A stretch of 64,000 bases of DNA from Marthasterias glacialis (Eukaryota > Echinodermata > Asteroidea > Forcipulatida > Asteriidae): positions 14,575,214 to 14,639,213 of the forward strand of contig OU452233.1 in NCBI GenBank assembly GCA_911728455.2. The letters run 5' to 3'. The translations under genes were made by a program, and so were the position numbers. The notes beneath the pieces are model-generated. The model saw only the letters and a list, made by a program, of their open reading frames with translations. It was not told the DNA's origin and made no database searches. Shown piece by piece: positions 46,480-57,500 of the stretch. Position 1 is the stretch's first letter. Every line of letters begins with the position of its first letter.

Positions 46480-48741
46480 TTGAAAGAGAGAACGTCCTTA
46501 ATCACTTTGCTCTCATTACAAAACCAACGAGCGCCGCTAAAAAGAGATTACCAAACATTGTATCTGTCTGATTGATTACTCACAAAATGCTGCAATAAGC
46601 ATCAATTTGTAGCATGTATCATCATGAGTAGGATTCCATAAGTTGCCACATCATTCACTAATCAGCAGCGATGTCAGCCAGTCAGGCTATCAAGTACCAG
46701 CACCATTGTTGAACCTACAGCCCGATTCCAGTTTTGAAACTTAAGTATAGTGGATGGGGGCGTCAGTCCCGTCAGTTCATGATGGAACAGTGCACCATTC
46801 AGCAGCTTGGAAATGGCAAAATAAATGCAGTGTTTTAAAATCCAAACACGTAGCGTACCTCACTGATCAACGGGCAATACGGGCAACTGGCTGGGGAGTG
46901 TTGCTAGTGCTAGTGCTAGACAGTTCTGTATGACGAGGTCCAAGGACCGTTATATGCTGTGCGCCTCAACTCGGTAAAGAGAAGCTATGAATACTACCTA
47001 GTTGTACTGACTTGTGGTATTGGAACTTACAACTATCATTCAAAGCACATTGACGATCGAGGTCTACAACGCCCACTACAACCCCATCGACAACAACAAC
47101 GTACTGCACCGCGCACAGTGATTCCATTTCTCAGAGCGCCACGAGAAAGGGGAATCCCCTTGTTGTCACGCAATAGTAGACTCCACGTAGTCGTTTCCAA
47201 GCTTTGGGTTTTTAAGGTGGTTCAAACACTGAAGTGGCGTAACCGGTGTGCTTTATTTTTTTCTGCAGTCACAATGATTTTCAATGGGGATCTTGTTCTT
47301 CGAATTGATTCGAAAATATAATTTTTTCGAGGATGGCAATTCTGAACTGAAGGGGGGGGGGAGGGGTTAAAAAGGGGGGTATTGTCATATTTCTGCAGGA
47401 GAAAGTCATTTGTTTATTTTTTTTAAAAACCAAATCACTGATGAATCCCAAATTGGTTTATTTATTTCAGTAATCTCATTTTAGTTTGGCGGAGGATTTA
47501 TAATAATCAAACTAACAATGACAAAATAAACCATAGTACAACCATCTACCTCCATGGTACAACAGAATCATTCATCACGGATGTTTCAAATTAATAACAA
47601 TTATAATAAGTTATACTGGCTAGTTTGATTCGTAGTTAGCATCAATGATAGGAGTGTGTCCCCCGTTCAACATAAACGTGTACTGTCGTTCACGGGGCCC
47701 CACCAAGAAGTTAGTCTTGGTCCAAGACCTTCCTGTTTTTTTATAGCCCACGATCGCTATCACCACGGAACTATCATCAATAGAGGGCGCTATCTCAACA
47801 CAAAGGGTGCACCACAGTAGACTCCAATAGTAACCAATGCTAATGCTAAATATTCAAAAATACTCAAAAAATACTTAAAAGTCTCTCAGCCCCCAGAAAA
47901 CAAATCAAATATAATTTCTGACAACTGAACTTTATTTTTCTTTTCAATTTTTAGTAGGTTAGCCGATGAGAATTTTTGCTAGGCTGACCCAGAATAAAAA
48001 CACCCCCAAACGAGTAAAAGGGTTCATGTTGGAAAAATGACCCTACACTGTTTAGCAAAATAGGGCCATTTTTAGAGGGCCAGTCTACCCAATATGCTCC
48101 AGGATGAAAGTCAACAACCCCAGGGGCACAATGTTGGACCATTTTTCAACAATCCATTAAAGCAAGGACCTTTAAATCTTTGATTTACAGACAAATTTGT
48201 GGGTTTACATTTTATTAATGAGGCTCGGCACATGGATTTCCCTCTATTTAGTGTAGTGCAAATTTTGAGAGAATTTTGAGAGAACGAAATAGTATTTTGA
48301 GGAAACTAAATTGTTTTAGGCAACAAAGTTATTTCAAGGGAATGAAATATTATTTTGGGGTAATGATTAATAATATAGTTTTTAACCAGCCCCTTTGGAG
48401 GCTCTGTACTATGGTGTAACATAATGCTTGCAAAGCACCTAGTCTGGTTCCCTGACCAACGACTCCTTGCCGACTCTTGTTATTACCCAAGTTTAAAAAT
48501 AGATGATGATGCAACATATATAAATATTCAATACTTTTCACCATTGGTGATCATCACTACAACCAAAGTTTTGTTGGTAAGGTTTGCTATCAGTTCAGTT
48601 AGTTTTGTTTAGAAATACACATACCGTGGGGGCAGTGATGCATACAATCTGGTCTGTAACTCAGAACCTTTCAGCTCTGATATTATAACATATTATTATT
48701 TTGGAGTATTTGTTGCAGTATCAACAAACAATATATTTTTG
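46480..48741. other. non-coding stretch
   Basis: The interval holds a 120-codon plus-strand open frame at 46959-47321 (contains TYNYHSKHIDDRGLQRP) with no recognisable family or splice context. I do not call it a gene. It also holds a G-rich run at 47351-47362 and presumably the 3' UTR of NHLRC3. Confidence 0.45.
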
Positions 48742-51700
48742 TTATGTAACACGAATATACTTCTGACAGGTCTTAGATCCAATCTCCCCCACATAAAACG
48801 CCCCCTCTAATTGGCTGACTGCCACAAGGTGTGGATGAGAGCCTGATGCTAACTGGATGCTATCCATTATCGTGCAGTTGCCAATGTTGCCTGGTTGCCG
48901 TGGTAATGCAATGAATAGAATCCGATCTGATTGGAGTTGCGTCACGATAAAGTGAGTTTGATCAGCGCTGAGTCTAAAAATCAAGACAAAGTACAGGATT
49001 GTCAATTAGCAAAAAAAAACCCACCTTGATTAGCTTTAAGATGCATCGCCCAAATGTTAACCAAATCGATAGTTTTAATTCATTCATGATTTAATTTATT
49101 AGAGAGCAATTGTTAAGCACCTTCCAGGCACTATATACAGAATTGGTAAGGATAAAAAACATTGTCTAGTTTCAGTCTGAAAGCTTACTGTTTATAAAGT
49201 TAGTACAAGAACCAATTTTTATAAACATAAAAATACACAACAGCTAATTTCGGTTGGAACAATTGAAATTAAAGACGTGTTTACATACTGACAAGTGTGC
49301 ATGGTTTTTCACTACTTGAACCAAAATTTTCACAGGGTTGTTTTTTTGTATATATTGAATCAGACAAAATAAGAACACTGCACTGCTATCAGCTTCACAA
49401 ATCCTATAGTGCCTTTAATATAAGCCACATAATAAAAACCACAAAGCGTCAATCAATCGCTGTGTTGGTGGCGCTAATCCATTTATGAATCACACTGTAA
49501 ATTTTTTGTAACTTATTTTTAGAAAGTGATTAATTGTAAGAAGTCGTTATTAAGACCATCAAGAAGTTGCTGAATTATAAAAGTCCCTAATGTTAGTCGA
49601 TGCGAGAAAAATATTAAAATTATACAAGACAATATTTCAGATTTTTCTAAATGCTTTGTACGGTTTGTACTGAGACGTCTGTGAAACTTGTGACTCAAGA
49701 CTATCGCGACTTCAGTACATGTGATTGTTGTGACTCGCCGTGGAGCAGTGTGATAAAACACTGCTCCACTCTTCTTGTTTCCTATTCATCCTGTTATTTG
49801 CACAAATTTTGATTTTGGACGTGTGATAAAAAAAAAAAAAATAAAATCATCTGTTTCAGAGAAAGAACACATAAATTGTTTGGTCTTTCAATGAAATTTT
49901 CAACAGGAAAAGCTCATAGATCATAAAGATCAATCCTCATGAGAACTATTTTCATCTGATGTTGACCACCAACAAGTTCAAGTCATTTTACCAGCAAAAA
50001 AAATCAGTTTGGTAAAATGTGCAGCCATATAGGACTAACTAAAAACAGAACATGCCTACCTAACAGAGTAAGGTTGCCCATCAGTGAAGCATGAAGACCA
50101 CTCCCCTATGTAGCTCCCATTGTCAGCACTGAATGCCTGTAGTCTGCCATTCATACGGTCTGCAACCCAGACTCGTCCGACACCATCCAGTTCTACACTG
50201 TGCGGGATGTGGAACTGCCCCAGTTTGGATCCATTGACGCCTACATGCCATTCCACTTTAAAGTCTATAGCAAACAAAAAAATTAAAGAGTTCACAGCAT
50301 TGAGGTCCAGAAAACATTGTGACAGACAATTTGGGGGTCTTTTTTTATGAAAGATAAACATATCTTAAAAGAAATACTCATGTACTTTTCCAGGATTAAC
50401 ACCACTCATTGGTTAACACCACTTTTGAATAACAACCATATTGGTTAACATGACTTCTTGCTAACACACCATCGGGCTAGCACCACTTCTGGATAACTTT
50501 TTCTTTTGATTAACACCAACTCTTGTTAACACACCTTCTAGATAACACTATTTCTGGATAACACCCATTGTGGATAAAACACCATCTGGCTAACACCACT
50601 TCTGGATCCTCTTTAGGATATTGTTCCATTTTGGATAACACCAATTCTTGTTTTACACACTTTGTGGGTAACACACCATTTGGATAACACCCCTTCTGGG
50701 TAAAACACCATCTGGCTAGCACCACTTCTGGATTACAACCTTTTTGGAGGTTGCCTCTTTTGGATAATGTTCCCTTCTGGACAACAACCCCTCTACACTA
50801 GATAACACCACTTTTGGATAACACCACTTTTTATAAACACCTTTTTCAATCGTCTTTGGTTAATACCACATCTTGATAACATCCATTCTGGACAACATCC
50901 TTTCTGAATAATACCCACTTGGATACAAATCCCTCTCCTGGATACACCCCTTCTATATAACACCTCTTTTGGATAGCATTGCTTCTACATAACATCCTAC
51001 GATAACACCCCTTGAGACTAACATCTCTCCGGCTCATCCCATTCTGGCCAATACCACATCTGGCTAACACCACCTTCTAGATACTGTCAAGGGAGACCTG
51101 ACTCACCTTTTTGAAGTTTTAAAAGTCGATTGTTCATGCCTCCATCTCCATCGACTATAAACATCTCCCCTTGATCACTGATGGCTAAGTCTGCAACCTG
51201 ATCAAACTGAACTGGGGATATTCCATTGCCTTTCTTTCCAGGTGTGCCTAACACACACTCCAAGAATGCACCGTCAGGTGAAAACTTCTTTACTGTATAT
51301 CCCAACAGTCCTGCAGGGCAAACAACATGTTTGGGAATTTTTAGACAGTTTATGTAATAATAATCTGTTTTTTCTTCATTTAAAGGCATTGTACATGATT
51401 GGTAGAGCCGTTCAAACAGCAGCAGCCAGTGTTCACATATAGTGTTTGCAACAATATACTTGAGATAACAAACCTGTGAAAGTTGCAGCTCAATAAATTA
51501 TTGGAGATTGAAGAAAACAGTGAAAAAGTGTTCCTGCTTTTAGACTAAAGACAGAGAAACGTGTGGATTCTTGCCCATGGTAAAATTCAATTTTAAAAAG
51601 TGTAACATGGCTATGAACACAAATTAATAAAACAGTCCTTCGTAGAATGATGCCTTCCTGGACCAAATCCAGACTTTAAATTTTCAATGTGTGTGATTAT

Positions 51701-54299
51701 AAGCTTCATAATAACAGCAGTTTGGTGTCCTAGTGTGTTCCATTATTTTTTTTCCTGTTTCTAGGTTGTTTGGGTCTATACACCTGTCTGTTCTAACCTA
51801 CTTATTAGATGTAGGTGCCCTCTAGGGGCGAGATAAAGAAAGTTACTTTTTCAATTAGACAACCAAAATACCTCATATTAATTTCAACAATTTCCCGTGA
51901 TTACTCTATAGACAATACCAAATTACTATGCAAAGCGTCTCGTTGATAACGTCATCAGAGCAAAAGAAAGAGACTTTGAAATATTTAAACCAGGCATGAC
52001 TTGCCATTTACACAATAGCCTCTGCAGCGCCCTCGCTTGAGCATTTTTCTAGTAAGGCTCTGTACGGCTACTTATGTAAATGGACTGTCACATGGGAAAA
52101 AAGGTTGGAAGTTAATTCTGCTTTTGCATTAAACATTTTTGAAATTGATCCAGATCACAAAATGTAAAATATAATATTTGAACACCCATCAACCTGCTTT
52201 TGTCTCAAAAACAACCCGAAGTAGGCCTTTAAATTATTTTGCTTTTAAGTGCGTGTTTATTTGTGTTCATTTTTGTTTCGTTCAAGGCTCATGCTCAAGT
52301 TCAAATAATTCACTTGTCATGCAATTCAAAAGCATGAAAATCACTCTCCCTGTGTACATTATATACAAATGTGATTGGCCTACAGCAATTCCATTAAAAT
52401 AGTCATTAGTTTGGCCTATTTAAAAATATTACTTGCACCTGAAAGACTGCATTTGAGGTTATATCAAGTAGGCCTATGCAATATATCGTTTTTGCATTTT
52501 TCCAGATTGTCTTGAAGATTTTGCTTAATCACCCTCCCCCGTGTGTTTTTTTGCATTGTTTTGATAGAGTTGGAATGGACAGTACTGTTAATGTTATCGA
52601 GTTGCTGTCCTATTTCAATTTAAACATTTGATGTAGACTTCAAGATTCAAAGTCCTTCAATAATTAGACCTGACCTCAGTCTTAAGTACAATTGAGCTCA
52701 GTGAAGAGTTTGATACATTGACAGCAGTGATGGCGTTGCTTGCTTATTGGGAAAAATAGTAAGTCAACTTAATCCCTGCTTACCGTCTCCAACATCAGTA
52801 AGCCAAAGTCGACTCTTGCCTGTGGATGAATTGTGATGCATCCTCATTCCATGGACCATATTGATCACAACTGGATCATAAATGAAAGATCTCAGAAAAG
52901 CACCAGATGTATTGAAGACTAGGACTGGAGAAATATTATCCCCACGCTGCAATTGGAAAAGAGTGGCAAAAAAATTAAAAAAATGACATACTAAAAACAT
53001 TGCAATAGACCTCCTAGGACTCCTCATGTGAGTATAAACTGAAGACAGCCAGAAACTATTTCTCTTAACGATAAGTGTACTGGGTTCTTTTACATGCACA
53101 ACACATACACAACACACGGAACCTCTGGCTGTACCTCCTTTTCGAAGGATGAAGCAGTATTTAATGGTTAAGTGTCATGACCAGGATTAGAACCCACACT
53201 CTACTGAAACCTCTGGCTGTACTTCCTTTTCAAAGGATGAAGGAATAATAGTTAAGTGTCATGACCAGGATTAGAACCCACACTCTGCTGATCAGAAACA
53301 CCATGGAATATAAATGTACCAGAAGGCCATAAAACAGTGCTTTCTCTTAAGATTTAGCCTATGTATGAAGAAAACAGTTTGTGGACTTGTCTCTTGAATG
53401 TTTTTTTTTTACCAAAAACTCTATAACTAGGTATTCTCAATTTGTCAGTTTATATAAATGAGTAAAAAAAAAAATGCCAATTGAACAATAAAATTATATA
53501 TATTATTACCTACGAATGTATGCCAGCTTTGGAACCTGAAATTGTTTGGTCTCTTTGGAGACCAAACTCATTCCGCGGTAGTGAAGTTATCCGAGAAGTC
53601 CCCCCAATCCACTAAGCGAAAAAAGTAGGAGTAGTCCCGGCCGATTTCCTACCCCCAGGTAGTACTTAAAAAGCAGGACAGTTCTTTTCAGAACTACGTT
53701 GTCTCCCGAATTCCGAAAATCTACTCCGCGGTAGTAGAATAATAGCAAGACAAGTTCTCACAGAACAATCTACTGTATATAGCAAAGTAGATATAATCAC
53801 ATGGTGTTACAACAAACCGAATATTACAAGATTACATTAAAAAAATAATAGACTTTAGTTAATACTAATACTAGAATAAATATTACTTTTTATTATTAGT
53901 TCATAACTTTATTTTGATTCTCAGAAGTTAACAAATGTGGAATTTGGATACTGCTCTCTATTCTATGCTTTTAATTCAAATTAAAAAAAATAAAAGATTA
54001 CCACTGAAATCAGAATACATTACAAAAGGCATTTTAATTTAAACCTGCAAGGGAAGCCAAATGTTGAAATGATCAGAATCAGATGATTGTCAACTCACCT
54101 GTGAAACATATATTTCCCCGTGTTTATCATCGACTGCTGCACTGTAAACCGGCCCAGTAAAAACAGATGGAAGGCCTGGCCACGACGGATCCAACTTGTA
54201 CATCGGAGCAGCTCCCTTGCACAGGCAAAACAGTAAAATTGAGGAGAAAACCCCCCAGATACATCCTCCCGCCGCGTCCATGTTTACCATTTGGCACAT
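48742..54299 (-). CDS. NHLRC3: NHL repeat-containing protein 3, complete
   Basis: Five coding exons (54299-54099, 52946-52784, 51310-51107, 50264-50060, 48973-48742) join in frame to 334 aa, close to the 347 aa of human NHLRC3. A hydrophobic N-terminal segment (IWGVFSSILLFCLC) fits a signal peptide; three ATGs (54299, 54290, 54281) are in frame and the true start is undecided. NHL-type beta-propeller signatures follow: GEIYVSQ, RGDNISPVLVFNTSGAFLR, WLTDVGDG, YTVKKFSPDGAFLECVLGTP, IVDGDGGMNNRL, FHIPHSVELDGVGRVWVADR and YVGEIGSKTCQKYI. These are colinear with the vertebrate protein. The family is secreted or lysosomal with no known enzymatic activity. It is arranged head-to-head with the methyltransferase gene. 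Confidence 0.92.
49165..49425 (+). repeat. interspersed repeat family R1, copy in NHLRC3 intron 4
   Basis: CAGTCTGAAAGCTTACTGTT, CAATTGAAATTAAAGA and GTGTGCATGGTTTTTCAC are colinear with 1098-1445. Confidence 0.6.
50395..51085. repeat. degenerate minisatellite in NHLRC3 intron 3
   Basis: About 690 bp of imperfect tandem units are built on CTGGATAACACCACTT (variants GGATAACACCNNTT, GGCTAACACCAC). Unit length is mostly 16-24 bp. Open frames in it, such as repeated VVLARWCF on the minus strand, are by-products of the repeat. Confidence 0.85.
53075..53300 (-). repeat. SINE tail and tandem B-box fragments in NHLRC3 intron 1
   Basis: Two direct copies of about 80 bp contain GAAACCTCTGGCTGTAC...GTGTCATGACCAGGATTAGAACCCACACTCT. 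Read in reverse they carry the B box GGTTCTAATCC. The string GGGTTCTTTTACATGCA upstream matches, inverted, TGCATGTAAAAGAACCC at 61163-61180. Confidence 0.65.
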
Positions 54300-54586
54300 T
54301 TGCGAAAGTCACATGACTGGTCACCTGTGTACACTTGAAAATGAAAATAGTTGCGTTGTACACACTACTTCGTTGCAGCCGGCCGGCCAGCAGACGACTC
54401 AGCTTGAGTGTCGTGTGCAGACCATGCTTTACGAACTGCTGGGCCACGACACGATAAATGGTGGGAGTGTGTTTGCCTTCTGGTAGCTGTATGCTTGTTT
54501 CTAACTAGATGCCCTTGGCCTTGTTGAGTAAAAAGTGTTCAATTCAGGGGCTATTTTGTGCCATTAGTACCGTAATTAGGAGAACC
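54300..54586. promoter_or_regulatory. head-to-head promoter interval (NHLRC3 / homocysteine methyltransferase)
   Basis: Only 287 bp separate the divergent start codons. No TATA box is evident. The middle is locally GC-richer (GCAGCCGGCCGGCCAGCAG at 54374-54393), and an E-box-like GTCACATGAC lies 8-17 bp upstream of the first NHLRC3 ATG. This is compatible with a shared bidirectional promoter. Confidence 0.5.
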
Positions 54587-57500
54587 ATGATGAGCGTAAA
54601 AATATTAGACGGGGGCCTTGGTACAGAGCTGGAGAGGACTGCACGCGTGAGCATTGTAAGCAAACTAAACTTAAATTTTTTAAAATTCTTTCCTCCATGC
54701 TATTGCTATATTACTAATTAGGCCTACTGTTGTAATTGTTAATGGAACATGGTAGGACGTAAGCCTGCATCAGTCCATTGCATTTTCGCAATGGCAGGGT
54801 AGCCGCTGTTCTCCTTTTTTAGAGATTTTGATAAAAAAAAGGAGTACAGCGCCCCAGTTACTGGGGGAATACTGGGTGTTAGGTTAGGTAAGATTGTAAA
54901 TTAGACCAGGTTGGATTCCTCCGTTACATACAACACGACAGAGTCCCCCAGCATGCCCAGGGTATAAAGCCTTAAAACTAACAAATTCTGTTGTGTTACA
55001 ATTGAAAAACAGCGTGTAGGCCTACTGTACTGTCACTGATTGTTTGCGTCACCAAAATTTGTTTCATATTCGCTTTCATCGCGTGAAGTATGAACTGGGC
55101 TTTAGGCTTCTGGGCAACCGACAAGTCAACGACAACTTATAACACGTTCAAAATATGCTAAAAAACGACAATTTAATCAGCAGTTCGTGCTGCTTTCTTG
55201 TAAAAATAAGACATGTGTTGCGCTCTTAACTAATCAAAAGGCAGAGTCTTTCTAAGGGTTGTTAACAAACTAAGTTCAATAGGCCTACATATATATGTCT
55301 AATAATCATATCATAATATTAGGTCATAAATTGTTTCTCTTTAATTTGCAATGCATGATTGAGTCGTCAGTATCAGACAAAAGGTTTAATTTAACTTTTT
55401 AAGACACGACAGGTCCAGAGTTGGGAGGGAAATTTGATCATTGCAACTTACACTAAATCCATGCAAAACATTGTTAATGGCCTCGCGTTTCGACCTTAAA
55501 AGAGTCTTCCTCAAAGGCTAAAAGACTCTGCTAGGGTCGAAACGTAAGGCCATTTACAGTTGACACCAGATGACGTGAGAGCATGCAAATGTTTCCCCTG
55601 CCTGGAAACAGAGGTTGTTTTGCAACGCCCTTATGTAATTTCAGACTAATGGACCGAATGTCGCGCGGTCATTTTACATGCAACTTCAGAGCATGCACAG
55701 ACCATACGCACGCTGTCTAATGCTTAATTTCACCTACATGTACACAAAAAAATGTTGTGGTTTTACTCGCATTTTGTGGCCATTCAGAGACGATTTTTGT
55801 GTAATCCCCGATTATCTATAGACCTTTGTTCTTTTGTTCATCAAGAGGCTTCCATCATTGTTCATTCATTGTACTTTTGCTGAATGAGGTAAGTCAGAGT
55901 GAGCCGGCAATCCAGCCATGGTTTCGTGTTTAGTGCCACTCGTAGGTAATGGCCGATGTTTTTCAATTCACGCTGCATGAATTTGACGTTTTCTTGGTCA
56001 AGAAACAAAACGGACGAACCAACAAAGAGAACCTTTGTTCTCTTGGCATTGTTAAGTCAGGTTTTCTTTGTGCGAGCGGTACCCTCAAGGAAAAAATATG
56101 CCGGCAATGCTGCCCCCCAAAACAACAAAAAGAATCGCGGGGGCAACTGGTTTACAATGTTTTGCATTTTATACAACAGGTCCTTTTGGTCGGTAATTTT
56201 ATTTTTTCATTTAAATCTCTTTACAACAGTTTTTTTCAGCAGAAGCTTCCTGGCCATCTTAGACAATTGGGTAAACTAATTGTATTAATCTGTTCCCTTT
56301 TGAAAAATCTATGATTGAATCCATAGGCCTACAGCATGTAGATTTGATTATTTATTTTGATACATACACAGGAAGATCCCCTATGGAGTGCCAGACTGCT
56401 GATAACAAATCCTGATGCATTGAAAGTCACGCATAAGAGGTAAAGTGAGCTTTATTCTGCTGGATAGATTCTGTTGAAAGTGATCGGCAGGAATTTGAGA
56501 CCTCAACTAATGATCTCAGATGCAAATTGTTTAGACTATGCAGATAATGTACAAATTTGGGGTGAAAAAAGGAAAAATTCACTAAAATGGGATATTAACT
56601 TGGGACCTCCAGATCTACGTGTTGGTGCTCCATCAACTGAGCTATTTATATCTAGCCCTATGTTGACGGTCTTCCTATTTTGTCAATTACATGTAAATAT
56701 CTATTTATTTAGAACATTTCATTGTTTTTTGTGTGTGCATAATTTCAGGTCTGTTAACCACTTTGGGCCGGGGATCTTCAAATTTTTCCGTCCCATTCCG
56801 ACGGGATTAATTTCTCACAGTGCCAGAATCACTTTTCCTTGAAAATACCGAGCTGGCACAAAATAACCCTGTGACTAAACGAAGCCAAGAGCACAAAGAT
56901 TCTCATTGAAGCACTGGGATTTATTGTACTCTTTTGAGAAAATATCAGGTTCATTCAGCATGATAGTCGCAAAACCTGAGCCTTGAGCCACAGTCGATAA
57001 TTGGTCCCATGGGTATGGGTGTAACCAAAGCTGGAATCTCGGTGCACTCGGACTTACCTCCATTGAGCCAAAACACAATGATAAAGAATGGTGGAAGCCT
57101 CTTGATGTCTTGTAACCCTCTTCTTATAACAAAAGGACAAAGGTCAAGAAATCAGGGATTACACACATTCACCTGCATTCGGGGATACCCTATTGTTCCT
57201 CTTTTTTGCAACACCTGTCATATGTTTTGAACACGTTTGGCAACCGGGGACACTTGGTGAAGCCGGGACTCTATTGTTCCCTTTTTGTTATAGGTCCCCA
57301 GTTTGAATGTGTGTAAAAACTCACACATCCGAGTTGTGAGGACTCCCTATTGTTGTTCTATTAGTCCCTTTTCTATTGATTCACCTTGTGGTGACAGGGT
57401 TTGATGAAGAAAAACATTGTGTAGACCTTTGTTCCATTGTGTAAATGTCCCCACAATGGTGTGTGTGCCTGCCCACCCACCCACACACACACATAGAGGG

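Noticed and set aside
46959-47321. 120-codon plus-strand open frame
   Set aside because: No family motif, splice context or start-site support is seen. It could be chance in locally GC-richer DNA.
50510-51073. Open frames with repeated VVLARWCF
   Set aside because: They are produced by the intronic minisatellite.
54587-54646. First methyltransferase donor at CGC|GTGAGC
   Set aside because: Using the next donor (ATT|GTAAGC at 54656) gives LERTARVSI-EDPLWS, which restores the family spacing. The earlier donor would delete three residues.
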